Source: Bartonella sp. M0177 (GTDB lineage: Bacteria; Pseudomonadota; Alphaproteobacteria; Rhizobiales; Rhizobiaceae). From it: 64,000 nucleotides of DNA. The notes under the pieces are model-generated. The model had not been told where the DNA came from. It did no database searches and saw only the letters and a list, made by a program, of their open reading frames with translations. This document shows positions 1 to 8,242 of this stretch, piece after piece (position 1 is the stretch's first letter; every line of letters starts with the position of its first letter). The stretch is from the NCBI RefSeq assembly GCF_016102285.1, contig NZ_JACFOY010000001.1, positions 1,302,001-1,366,000 on the forward strand. The letters run 5' to 3'. The translations under genes were made by a program, and so were the position numbers.

Positions 1-438
1 ACAAAAAAGCAACTTCCTGAAAGTCTCGAAAACAAGACATATCTACCTGTCATCATAATGGATCAGATCAACATTGTGGGTGAGGGGATTGGCGTTTCTC
101 AACCTCTCAATGATTTGGGGATGAAACCTTTTGAAGTTTCGAACGACAAGACGCATTCGGATGGATCTCCAAAAATAGTATTACCAATCAGTGCAGAAAC
201 ACTCGGTTCCCTTAATCCGGATATTCTTGTTGTAATCATTAACTGGGGGGCTCCTGACAAAAGTATTGAGGCGACAAACGAAGCTTTGAACAAACTTGTG
301 CCGGGTTGGGCAACCTATATGAAACCGGCGCGTGAGGGACGTGTCATTTATCTTGATGGCTCCAAGGTTTTTACGCCCAGTTTTTTGAGTGCCCGTTACA
401 CATTGGGCGAAGTGAGAAAATGGGCGAAAACAAAATGA
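1..438 (+). CDS. Fe3+-siderophore ABC transporter, periplasmic binding protein (C-terminal part)
   Basis: The reading frame is open from the first base of the window, so the 5' part of the gene lies outside; about 145 residues are visible. They look like the C-terminal lobe of a FepB/FhuD-type (class III) substrate-binding protein. There is a stretch ending in PDILVVIINWG, typical of the 'peD vvi' region of these proteins, and a terminal segment (GRVIYLDG, then an F-x-x-P-S-x-L-S-A-R helix) seen in siderophore binders. The protein would bind a ferric siderophore in the periplasm and pass it to an inner-membrane permease. The TonB-dependent receptor 98 bp downstream supports an iron role. The ligand cannot be told from the fragment. 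Confidence 0.75.
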   Translation, partial: TKKQLPESLENKTYLPVIIMDQINIVGEGIGVSQPLNDLGMKPFEVSNDKTHSDGSPKIVLPISAETLGSLNPDILVVIINWGAPDKSIEATNEALNKLVPGWATYMKPAREGRVIYLDGSKVFTPSFLSARYTLGEVRKWAKTK

Positions 439-469
439 GGATATTTTGTTTCACTATATAAAATAATTA

Positions 470-502
470 TTGACTTAATTTATATCATGAGTAATAAACT
501 CA
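470..502 (+). promoter_or_regulatory. Putative promoter overlapped by a RirA-type iron box (IRO)
   Basis: TGAGTAATAAACTCA at 488-502 fits the TGA-N9-TCA iron-responsive operator described for RirA in rhizobia, and its arms TGAGT/ACTCA are perfectly inverted. A -35-like TTGACT starts at 470, and a -10-like TAATAA at 492-497 lies inside the operator, 16 bp further on. A repressor bound here would cover the -10 region. The site lies 35-50 bp before the TonB receptor start. The sequence match is seen directly; RirA binding is inferred. Confidence 0.55.
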
Positions 503-536
503 TATTTTCTTTGTTTTCCCTAAAAGGTCTCATCTG

Positions 537-2654
537 ATGTCAAAAACGTTATCGAAAAACCGGTTTTTCCTATCGTCAGCCCATTATCGGATCATTTGTG
601 GTTTGATTGTATTATCTTCTGCAGTTCCTTCTGCTTTTGCCGAGGAAAAAGAGGATCAGAAACAAACAGCGTCCAATAACACTGTATTGGAAAAAGTGGT
701 CATTAGCGGTGAAAAAACTTTGCGGTCGCTTCAACACACTGCAAGTTCGGTGACGGTGCTCAGCGGAGACCGTATCGAAGAACGGCCTGCTGTGACAACA
801 CTGACCGATCTTTTAAAAGGAACGCCGAACCTTCTTTATACAAATGATAGCGATGCGCCGATTATCCGCGGTGTTGATACCAAAGGTCCGTTGGTCAAAG
901 GTAATGCCTATTTGGCCAATCCAATTCCCCGTGCAACAATCAGCGTCGACGGCCGTTATCTAAGCTCTGGAGAATTCGGTATTGGCGCTGCACCGATTTG
1001 GGATGTTGAATCTGTTGAAGTATTCCGTGGTCCGCAAACGACAACGCAAGGTGCAAATGCTATTGCTGGTGCGGTTGTTATCAAGACAAAAGACCCGACT
1101 TTTACGCCTGAAGCGGAAATACAAACTCTCTATGGCACAAGACAACAAAAACGCGGTTCGCTTATGGCTTCGGGGCCTATAACACCAGAACTCGCTGGTC
1201 GTATCGCTCTGGATTATAGCGGGCGTGACACTTTCATAAAATATACAAATCCCCAGTTTCTGGATTCGGATATGGATAACGACCCGCGTAATGTCAACGG
1301 CCGTCTAAAACTGCTTTGGCAACCGTCAGAAATACCGGGGTTCGAAGGAAAACTGACTTATTCCCACATGGACTCCAAACGTCCGGCTTTCGAAATTGCA
1401 TCTCATCCTTATGATCAGCTTCACGATACCCGTAACAGTACCGATAATATCCAGACAAAAACGGATGTCGGTATTTTTGACATGAAATACGATTTGGGCA
1501 ATACCGTTATCTTCTTTAACGAGTTACAATATTCAAACGGCACTTACGATTATAACTTCGGTCGTTCGTTTAACGGCACCGCTTCAAAAGACTATGATAA
1601 TATTTCGAACGAATTTCGTGTCAATTTTGGTGACGAAACAACGACGTTAAGTGGTCTTGGAGGAGTGTTTTACTCAAAAAGCAATTCCGACAACCATATG
1701 TTGCACGACTTTGCATCAACCGATTTTACCGTTGATCAGGATAGTGTCGGTGTTTTCAGTGAATTGACATATCGTTTTGCCGAAAAATGGGCGTTGACCG
1801 GAGGTTTGCGTTATCAATATGACGGCATCCGTCACGACGGTGTTGCGAGCTATGTTCCGGGTGTTCGCCACATTTATGACGAAAGTTTTGATGCGGTGCT
1901 TCCGAAAATTTCACTTTCTTACGATATTCGTGACGATATAACTGTTGGTGTTATGGCGTCTCGCGGTTATTTGCCGGGCGGAACCGGGCTTAATTTTTCC
2001 GGTAAGCGGTATTATGATTTTGATGCTGAAAAAGCATGGAACTATGAAATTTTCTCGCGTATTACCGTGCTTGACAGCAAACTCTCTATTACTCCGAATA
2101 TTTTCTACACCCGCTACACGGATTCCCAACGTTCTGTCACCGATTACATGAACGGCAAACAATTCGGTTCAATTATCGTCAATGCTGATGAAGCAAAAAC
2201 TTATGGTGCAGAATTGGGTGCCGATTATCAGGTTCTGGATAATGTGTTGTTGCGGGGCGGACTAGGGCTGCTCCACACCGATACAAGTGAATTTGGTGAC
2301 ACACGCGGAAATGTGTTTGATGGTAAGAAATTTGCCAAGGCACCGGGTTACATGTTCAATGTCGGAGCTGATTGGGATATCATCGAAAACCTTCGTTTGA
2401 GTGGTGATGTGCGCTATACAGATGATTATTATTCAACAGATGATAATGATCCGGCTTTACGCGTGGGATCCTATGCAATTGCCAATATGCAGCTATCATA
2501 CAAACCGAATGATCATATGGAGATATTCGGTTATGCGAAAAATCTGTTTGATGAACGTGTTCCAACCGAAAAAAATCGCGATCGTATAGCAGGCATTCAA
2601 GCTTATATCACCGAACCACGTGAATTCGGTGTTGGTTTGAAAATGAAATTCTAA
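537..2654 (+). CDS. TonB-dependent outer-membrane receptor, probably for a ferric siderophore
   Basis: A 705-residue protein with a signal peptide ending near residue 35 (PSAFA). A plug domain follows at about residues 60-190 (SVTVLSGDRIEERPA, then GPQTTTQGANAIAGAVVIKT, the usual end of the plug). The rest is a 22-strand-type barrel ending in the aromatic residue F (GVGLKMKF), as outer-membrane barrels do. It would move a ferric siderophore across the outer membrane using TonB-ExbBD energy. The start is supported by an AAAGG-like site about 10 bases upstream. The siderophore-binding protein just upstream and the RirA-like box in front fit iron repression. The substrate is not known; haem or another metallophore is possible. 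Confidence 0.88.
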   Translation: MSKTLSKNRFFLSSAHYRIICGLIVLSSAVPSAFAEEKEDQKQTASNNTVLEKVVISGEKTLRSLQHTASSVTVLSGDRIEERPAVTTLTDLLKGTPNLLYTNDSDAPIIRGVDTKGPLVKGNAYLANPIPRATISVDGRYLSSGEFGIGAAPIWDVESVEVFRGPQTTTQGANAIAGAVVIKTKDPTFTPEAEIQTLYGTRQQKRGSLMASGPITPELAGRIALDYSGRDTFIKYTNPQFLDSDMDNDPRNVNGRLKLLWQPSEIPGFEGKLTYSHMDSKRPAFEIASHPYDQLHDTRNSTDNIQTKTDVGIFDMKYDLGNTVIFFNELQYSNGTYDYNFGRSFNGTASKDYDNISNEFRVNFGDETTTLSGLGGVFYSKSNSDNHMLHDFASTDFTVDQDSVGVFSELTYRFAEKWALTGGLRYQYDGIRHDGVASYVPGVRHIYDESFDAVLPKISLSYDIRDDITVGVMASRGYLPGGTGLNFSGKRYYDFDAEKAWNYEIFSRITVLDSKLSITPNIFYTRYTDSQRSVTDYMNGKQFGSIIVNADEAKTYGAELGADYQVLDNVLLRGGLGLLHTDTSEFGDTRGNVFDGKKFAKAPGYMFNVGADWDIIENLRLSGDVRYTDDYYSTDDNDPALRVGSYAIANMQLSYKPNDHMEIFGYAKNLFDERVPTEKNRDRIAGIQAYITEPREFGVGLKMKF

Positions 2655-2692
2655 TGGTCCTTATTGCACATTGACCAGTCAAATCATGAAAG

Positions 2693-2725
2693 AGCCATAT
2701 AGCGCTGCTATATGGCTTTTTTGTT
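2693..2725 (+). terminator. Rho-independent terminator after the TonB receptor
   Basis: A perfect 11-bp stem (AGCCATATAGC / GCTATATGGCT) with a 3-base loop is followed by TTTTTTGTT. It lies 38 bp after the receptor stop codon. Confidence 0.9.
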
Positions 2726-3091
2726 AGCCATTAATCGAACCGGATATTTATTTAAAAAATACAAAAACCATATAGCGCAACATTTGTTCTTTTGCTCCGT
2801 TGAGTTGGCTAAAATGCTTGAGCGGCTTTCCTAATTAAGTGAGTCAACCCACAATTTCGGGTTAATATGTCCATTAAAACAGATGTGATGCAGACACATG
2901 ACGGGTGTATACAGATCGGGCAGTTTCACCCCGATAAATTGTCGCTTGTTAAAGCTTGCTTACGTCGCATAATAAGCAGAATTTAAAGACAGAAAATTGT
3001 TAGGCTCAGAAGCCATCTGATTGTCCCATTCAATTGTTTGTGATATATTTTTGCGAATTTCTTTCTTAAAACTCGAACAAAATTGGCTCTA
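2726..3091. other. Intergenic stretch, no gene seen
   Basis: No convincing reading frame. An ACCATATAGCGC motif near 2768 partly repeats the stem of the preceding terminator. The end of the stretch should carry the promoter of the TetR gene, but no clear -35/-10 pair was recognised. Confidence 0.5.
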
Positions 3092-3709
3092 ATGACTGAA
3101 CCGCTCAAAAAACTTTCACGGGGAAGACCGCCTACAATCAGTAAAGATAGAATACTGGAAGCCGCAATTGAAATTGGGCTCCCCAAAATTACATTTGTTG
3201 GCGTTGCTGAAAAATTAGGTGTGAGCCATATGGCTCTCTATAATCACGTTAACGGGTTGGAGGCTTTAAAAACTCTCGCTGCAGAAACAATTTTCTTGAA
3301 GTGGAAATTACCACAAATAACGTCAAACGTTAGTCTGGATGATTATCTTGTAACACTTGCTTCTTCATTGTGGAAACTTGTTGAAACCCACCAAGGTATA
3401 ACGCCTTATCTGTTGCGCCGCGATATGATTACGCCGGCAATCGAACAGCGCATTTTTATACATCAACGGAAACTCGCTGAAACCTACCATCTTTCGTTCA
3501 TCCAGTCGCATTGGTTGGCTTTTACCATTTGTTATCACACACTTTCGGTAGCCGATAGCGTTTTGCCGGATAATACAGATGACGAGGATTTGACCCGTTA
3601 TCAATCAGACCTCGGCATTCCGGGCATCGACGATGAATATGCCATTGGCATTCGTGCACTTATATTGGGTAGCCTTTCTATTCTTGATGAAATTTCCGAA
3701 CGAAAATGA
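3092..3709 (+). CDS. TetR/AcrR-family transcriptional regulator
   Basis: About 205 residues. The N-terminal region has the TetR DNA-binding layout: a basic GRPPTISKDRILEAA helix, then an HTH reading GVAEKLGVSHMALYNHV, ending near residue 60. The C-terminal ligand-binding region shows no recognisable specificity. The first ATG was chosen; a TTG three codons upstream is possible, and neither has a strong ribosome-binding site. It lies between the iron-uptake genes and the hpa relic. Its target cannot be deduced, though the TonB receptor or a lost neighbour are natural candidates. Confidence 0.85.
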   Translation: MTEPLKKLSRGRPPTISKDRILEAAIEIGLPKITFVGVAEKLGVSHMALYNHVNGLEALKTLAAETIFLKWKLPQITSNVSLDDYLVTLASSLWKLVETHQGITPYLLRRDMITPAIEQRIFIHQRKLAETYHLSFIQSHWLAFTICYHTLSVADSVLPDNTDDEDLTRYQSDLGIPGIDDEYAIGIRALILGSLSILDEISERK

Positions 3710-4099
3710 ACAAATATAAGATATTTGAGGGTTACCAAAAATCTCAATTCTATTGATGCGACAACATTCATTGATTATATATCCGATTAAAAGTCCGTGG
3801 CATATGGATGTTGATACGAATATAAAAAACGACAAATTGAAACTTAGCTCATCGGCAGTAAACGTTCCTTCAAATCTTGAGGTAAATAGCCGACAAGACC
3901 GCCATTGATATCAAGGCATCTCTTGCGTTGATCCAATATGTGTCCCTTGATATTCTGGATTTTAATTTTGCGGGTAGCTCGAAAAAGTTTCACTCACCTC
4001 GCAAGCGGTTTTTGAAATCAATTCTAGATATTTTTAAAAATATTTAACGTATTAAATATTATCGTGGCCAATAGATCGGTTTTGCTAGCAAATTTGAAC
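3710..4099. other. Intergenic stretch with a possible gene remnant on the minus strand
   Basis: No intact gene. On the minus strand, about 3990 down to 3844 reads through roughly 45 sense codons (containing QNIKGHILDQRKRCLDINGG and ending ERLLPMS-stop). It has no start codon and looks like the tail of a real protein. It borders the decayed hpa genes, so it may be another relic. The family was not recognised. Confidence 0.3.
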
Positions 4100-4473
4100 A
4101 TGCCACATATGATTGTTGAATATTCCGCGAACTTGGAAAATCGCATTGATATTGATACGTTGTTTGACATGCTTTGGAGATTTCTTAAATCGAACCCGAT
4201 ATTCACTTTAGGCGGTATAAGGGTTCGTGTTTACCAGGCAGAAATTCATCGCAGAGCCGATTGTGCCCCAGAAAATGCTTTTATAGCGGTGACGCTACGC
4301 ATCGGGGCAGGGCGCACAAAGCAACAAATCATTAATGCCGGTGAAAAAATTTTCTAGTTGCAAGCAAATTTTGCGCCGAGCTTTTTAGCGAACCAAATTT
4401 CACGCTTTCATTCGAGATTAACAAAATCAATAAAAACGCTTCCCGAAAGAAAATTCCATCCGTTCACGTTTGA
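4100..4473 (+). pseudogene. hpaF: Broken 5-carboxymethyl-2-hydroxymuconate isomerase
   Basis: The first 85 codons read like HpaF: MPHMIVEYSANLE (Pro-2 is the catalytic residue of this tautomerase-fold enzyme), then a GGIRVRVYQAE segment and the family block LRIGAGRTKQQIINAGEKIF. A TAG at 4355-4357 stops the frame there. Codons after it still resemble the family (LQANFAP), and after a frameshift near 4400 the expected ending LSFEINKINKN... continues to a TGA at 4471. The intact enzyme is about 126 residues and acts in homoprotocatechuate meta-cleavage. One stop plus one frameshift argues against a simple sequencing error. The next hpa remnant starts 30 bp downstream. Confidence 0.8.
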
Positions 4474-4503
4474 AAAATAATGCATAGCAAGGGTAGAGGA
4501 CAG

Positions 4504-4815
4504 ATGGCAAAAATACACTGAGAGAGCGGATTGAAAAGGCGAATAAAGATTTTGAACGGTTTCGTCGTGATGGAGTACTTAACCAAGTTAATGACCATTC
4601 GGTACCCGCAGATGATGGAAGAACGGCTTTCAATGTGATTTCACACGTTGATCTTGAAATTATCGCGAAAGCTTCTCAATATTCTCTTGTCTGCTTTGGC
4701 GAAGGTTTTATGCACGACGCGTCTATGATGTTCGGTGTATCAGGTGGAGAAAACGACAAAGGGGAAGCGGAGTTCCGGTACAGGGCAGGTGAAAGCCGTT
4801 ATGCCGCTTGAATAA
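4504..4815 (+). pseudogene. Deletion scar: start of hpaE fused to end of hpaD
   Basis: Behind a GAGG site, ATG GCA is followed by a run of five A's. Adding one A gives MAKNTLRERIEKANKDFERF, the N-terminus of 5-carboxymethyl-2-hydroxymuconate semialdehyde dehydrogenase (HpaE), continuing to FNVISHVDLEIIAKAS. The frame then passes directly into FGEGFMHDASMMFG, which matches the C-terminal CYGEGNMHDTVMLLG region of the extradiol dioxygenase HpaD. After a second frameshift it reads SGTGQVKAVMPLE-stop, the HpaD terminus. An internal deletion therefore removed most of hpaE and most of hpaD. No functional product is expected. Confidence 0.8.
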
Positions 4816-4910
4816 AGAGATTAAAGATCCAGTCTCATATGCGAAAGAGAATGATTGCCGACTGGATTAACGTATTTTCTTACCGGAAAACAAAACACAA
4901 AAGCAGTGAG

Positions 4911-5399
4911 CTACTTTTCTTTGGGCTGGCCAGCGTTTTCTTCTATTATTTTATGGATAATTGGGCCAGCCAGTTTAGCTTTTTCTATAAATTCACAAAG
5001 CAATTTATGCAATTCTGACAAATTCTCTCGGCCGAAAGCCCGACTTATTTCATTATATATCAGCTCGGAACCAACTCCGACTTCCTCAATGAGGTCGGAA
5101 CCGGCTTTGCTTATCATCACCATTAAACGTCGTCCGTCTTCCGGGCTAGTCCACCTTTTTATTAACTTGCGGTCTTCAAGATCACGTAAAATGCGCGTAA
5201 GCGAAGGCCCTAGAATGACAGTTGCGTCAGCCAAGTCGGTGGTGGAAATTTCATCTACCGCTGTCAGGGCTCGCAACACGCGCCACTGCTGTTCTGTTAG
5301 ATTGAAATTCCGCAAATGCGGCCGAAAATATTCCATAATCGCTTCGCGCGCTGAAAGGAGAGCCATAGGAGTCGATTTCTGGAATGATCGAAGTGTCAT
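4911..5399 (-). CDS. hpaR: MarR-family regulator of homoprotocatechuate degradation, HpaR
   Basis: About 162 residues. ALLSAREAIMEYFRPHLRNF followed by LTEQQWRVLRAL matches the start of HpaR (in E. coli ALLQAREAAMSYFRP and LTEQQWRIVRIL). A winged HTH follows (TTDLADATVILGPSLTRILRDLEDRKLI, then DGRRLMV as the wing). The frame stays open upstream to 5456, but the start at 5399 gives the usual MarR length. HpaR normally represses the hpa meta-cleavage operon. Here it faces the ruined hpaF and hpaE/hpaD genes, so it is an intact regulator whose known targets beside it are dead. It may control genes elsewhere or be on the way to loss. Confidence 0.85.
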   Translation of the reverse strand: MTLRSFQKSTPMALLSAREAIMEYFRPHLRNFNLTEQQWRVLRALTAVDEISTTDLADATVILGPSLTRILRDLEDRKLIKRWTSPEDGRRLMVMISKAGSDLIEEVGVGSELIYNEISRAFGRENLSELHKLLCEFIEKAKLAGPIIHKIIEENAGQPKEK

Positions 5400-7073
5400 T
5401 TTATTAATCTCGATGTTGGATGGCACGCATATAAATCGCGAACTATAAAATTGCAAATTGTGCGATCGGTCAGAAGGAGCTCTTATTCTGTTGTCACTGT
5501 GCCGGTAATCACTATGCGCCGGGAGATCGTTCTCTTATTTGTCCATTTATTGCATAAGATATATTATGGAACTTTTTCTTTAAGGTGTGAGAGCAGGCGA
5601 AGCTGATTGTTGATCAAATCTGCAATAAAAAAGCCCCGAAAATAATCAAGCTTTTTATCGATCACCGTCTCGACACAAATTACTCACTATGCCCGTCTCA
5701 ACGCTCTTTCCGATTTTGCGTATGAAATCGGGATGTAAGATACAAGGTATATGCACGATAATATGGAAAATTGCACGATAATTTTGTCTCTCAATAAATT
5801 TTGATAAGTTTGGATTATCAGACCTAACCTATTACGTTGAACGTTGATTTCGACGTGTTCACAAAAACCGGGTCGACAATGACAGATTGGCACTTTACGT
5901 GAATTTTACATATAGCAGAATGTTAGTACCCAAAGATAATTCGATATATGTTACCGGCCACGCTGTTTGAATGGGTTGCAAGAGCAAAATGTTATAGGAA
6001 GCAACGATAGATGCTCTCCAAATCCGCGATTATGATTGGGACATGGTGTTAATTGCCTTAACGCATTTCAGATTCTTCAAAAATTTGCTTCAACACCGAC
6101 AACAAATCAATGCGGCTTGATCTGTAAATTAATGTACGCGCTTTCGAAGACAGTAATTTCGCACAATTATCAATTTGCAAGCTAAAAAATAGGATTAAAA
6201 TCTGCAATGAGACTACTCAACGTCGGATGAGGCGGATATGAGCAATAGACAGACAATTTTTTGATATATAAGGCCGAAAATAGAAGATAGAGTTGCCAAT
6301 AATTGAGCGTTGGAAGAGCTTTTGATACGAACTGACGCTTGACCCCCCTTCCCCTTTACGCCTTTCGCATTCATGCGCATCAAGCTTTAAATTTGAGGTT
6401 TGAACGAGCGAATTTTTAGCATTTAACTTAATTTACATGACTGTAAGAACCGGGCGTTTTTGCGCTTTTGTTTCACGAAGATCATCCACCGGCAATAAAC
6501 ACCTTGCTTTCGATGTTCGGTATGAACAAAGCGGATTGCCGAAACGAAACCAAAGCTGTGCCAAAACCTATTCCAAGTCGTTCGAACGCAATCATTTCAG
6601 AACAGCTTGTCGCGAATGGCCGTAGTCAGGACAGTCGATTAACTGATCTGAAGGGGGTAAAACTCGTCAGCATGAAATTACCTGATCACGACTCTGATTG
6701 GTTGGGCTGCAAGGTTTTCCAATTAAATGACGTCCTTATATCGTTCGCACCTCAACATGATATATCCGGTTCTATTTTTTATAAAAAATCAATTCGTTGG
6801 ACAATTTTTCTTAAGCAAATATCTAAATGCACAATCAAAGACGCTTGGAGAGTGAAATTCTCACGGGCATCAAGTTAAATCCTGTTCACACAGGAATTTC
6901 GACCAAACATTTTAGTTTAATGCACACTGTTGTATTTGCTTTTTTAAAACCGTTTATATCGTCTATTTTTATTAACTTAAAACAATCGGACTCTGGATAA
7001 AACAAGTCAGTTATTTCAGGACAAACTCCCACTTTATAAATTATCGCGCGCGAAAAACGTTTAAATGCTTGTA
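5400..7073. other. Long gene-poor stretch
   Basis: About 1.7 kb without a gene that can be supported. The longest frames (6468-6878 and 6437-6625, plus strand) overlap each other, have no clear ribosome-binding site and no recognisable motif. AAAAAAGCCCCG near 5630 and scattered AT-rich tracts are not clearly structured. Because it adjoins the hpa relic, it may be the eroded remainder of lost genes. Confidence 0.5.
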
Positions 7074-7114
7074 GAACATTAATAGAACATATAGTGTATG
7101 TTCTGGTTTTGTTT
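7074..7114 (+). promoter_or_regulatory. SOS (LexA) boxes upstream of lexA
   Basis: GAAC-ATTAATA-GAAC at 7074-7088 is a perfect alphaproteobacterial SOS box (direct repeat GTTC-N7-GTTC on the other strand). A second near-match, GTTC-TGGTTTT-GTTT, lies at 7100-7114 in the opposite sense, with one mismatch in the second half. Both lie within 70 bp of the lexA start, so LexA autoregulation is likely. The first box is well supported, the second less so. Confidence 0.75.
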
Positions 7115-7143
7115 CTCATTGATTCGTATTATTGGAGAGTTTT

Positions 7144-7863
7144 ATGTTAACCCGCAAGCAGTATGAATTGCTTCTGTTTATTCATAACCGCCTAAAAGAA
7201 ACCGGCATTCCCCCATCATATGACGAGATGAAAGAAGCATTGGATCTGGCATCGAAGTCGGGCATTCACCGGTTGATTACAGCTTTGGAAGAACGCGGCT
7301 TCATTCGGCGCCTCCCTAACCGCGCACGTGCTTTGGAAGTTTTGAAACTGCCTGAATCCATGATGCCTCCCGTGAATACTGTACGTAAATTTTCTCCAAA
7401 CGTTATCGAAGGCACGAAGAACAAACCCTTTAAAAATGTCATTGCGAAAGAGCTCAATGATGGCGAAAGTGGTCCGGCAGCCAATGTAAATGTTCCGGTT
7501 ATGGGGCGTATTGCTGCTGGGGTTCCTATCTCGGCCATTCAAAACCAGACCAACATGCTTTCATTGCCTCCGGATATGGTCGGGAGCGGTGAACATTATG
7601 CTCTGGAAGTTAAAGGGGATTCCATGATCAATGCCGGAATTTTTGATGGTGATACGGTGATTATCAAACGTGGAAACACTGCAAATCCGGGAGAAATTAT
7701 TGTTGCTCTCGTTGACGACGAGGAAGCAACGCTGAAACGTTATAGAAGAAAAGGCGCCTCAATTGCTCTTGAAGCGGCCAATCCTGCCTATGAGACAAGA
7801 ATATTCGGTCCCGACCGTATCAAAATTCAAGGAAAACTGGTCGGGTTGATACGGCGCTACTGA
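7144..7863 (+). CDS. lexA: SOS repressor LexA
   Basis: 239 residues. The N-terminal winged HTH reads [17 protein letters not shown], then [20 protein letters not shown]. The self-cleavage site is Ala125-Gly126 (GRIAAGVP). The serine-lysine dyad is Ser160 (GDSM) and Lys198 (ATLKRY) in the S24 peptidase domain. LexA represses DNA-damage genes and cleaves itself when RecA filaments form. The ATG at 7144 was chosen because GGAGAG precedes it by about six bases; a frame open four codons earlier would start on TTG. The long linker (about residues 70-115) between the domains is usual in alphaproteobacteria. SOS boxes directly upstream support autoregulation. Confidence 0.96.
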   Translation: MLTRKQYELLLFIHNRLKETGIPPSYDEMKEALDLASKSGIHRLITALEERGFIRRLPNRARALEVLKLPESMMPPVNTVRKFSPNVIEGTKNKPFKNVIAKELNDGESGPAANVNVPVMGRIAAGVPISAIQNQTNMLSLPPDMVGSGEHYALEVKGDSMINAGIFDGDTVIIKRGNTANPGEIIVALVDDEEATLKRYRRKGASIALEAANPAYETRIFGPDRIKIQGKLVGLIRRY

Positions 7864-8242
7864 CAGGTTGATAAGGCGCTAGCGATTAGTATAATTCAGC
7901 TCATGAACGACAACAGCCGACACACTCTGTTTAAGATTGATAATTGACGAAAGTTTAATGTTGATAATTATCGAAGCGGTTTAAAATGACCGGTTTTTGA
8001 CAGCGATGTTTACCACAGGAATTATGACAAATTGGCCGCTTAACCAATAAGCGTGAAATTTGGTACCGATTTATGCGGCTTTGTGGCAGTCCGGTGATGT
8101 CGTAATGGTCAATAACAAGGATTGATTGTTTTGGACCGTGATGTTTATGGTGTTTTCAGCGTTTGGGGCTTGCCTTTTTAATAAAAGAGATTAGGCCACC
8201 ACAAAACGTGTTTTGGAATTTCAGATATTTGCAGGAAATAAT
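7864..8242. other. Intergenic stretch before rimO
   Basis: No gene seen. TTGATAATT occurs twice within 35 bp (from about 7937 and from 7961), each followed within two bases by a CGAA sequence. The second copy reads TTGATAATTATCGAA, one base from an FNR-type site. AGGAAAT before 8243 is the rimO ribosome-binding site. Confidence 0.4.

Noticed and set aside
6468..6878. A 136-codon plus-strand frame in the gene-poor block
   Set aside because: No recognised family, no clear ribosome-binding site, and another frame overlaps it. Kept only as a note in the intergenic entry.
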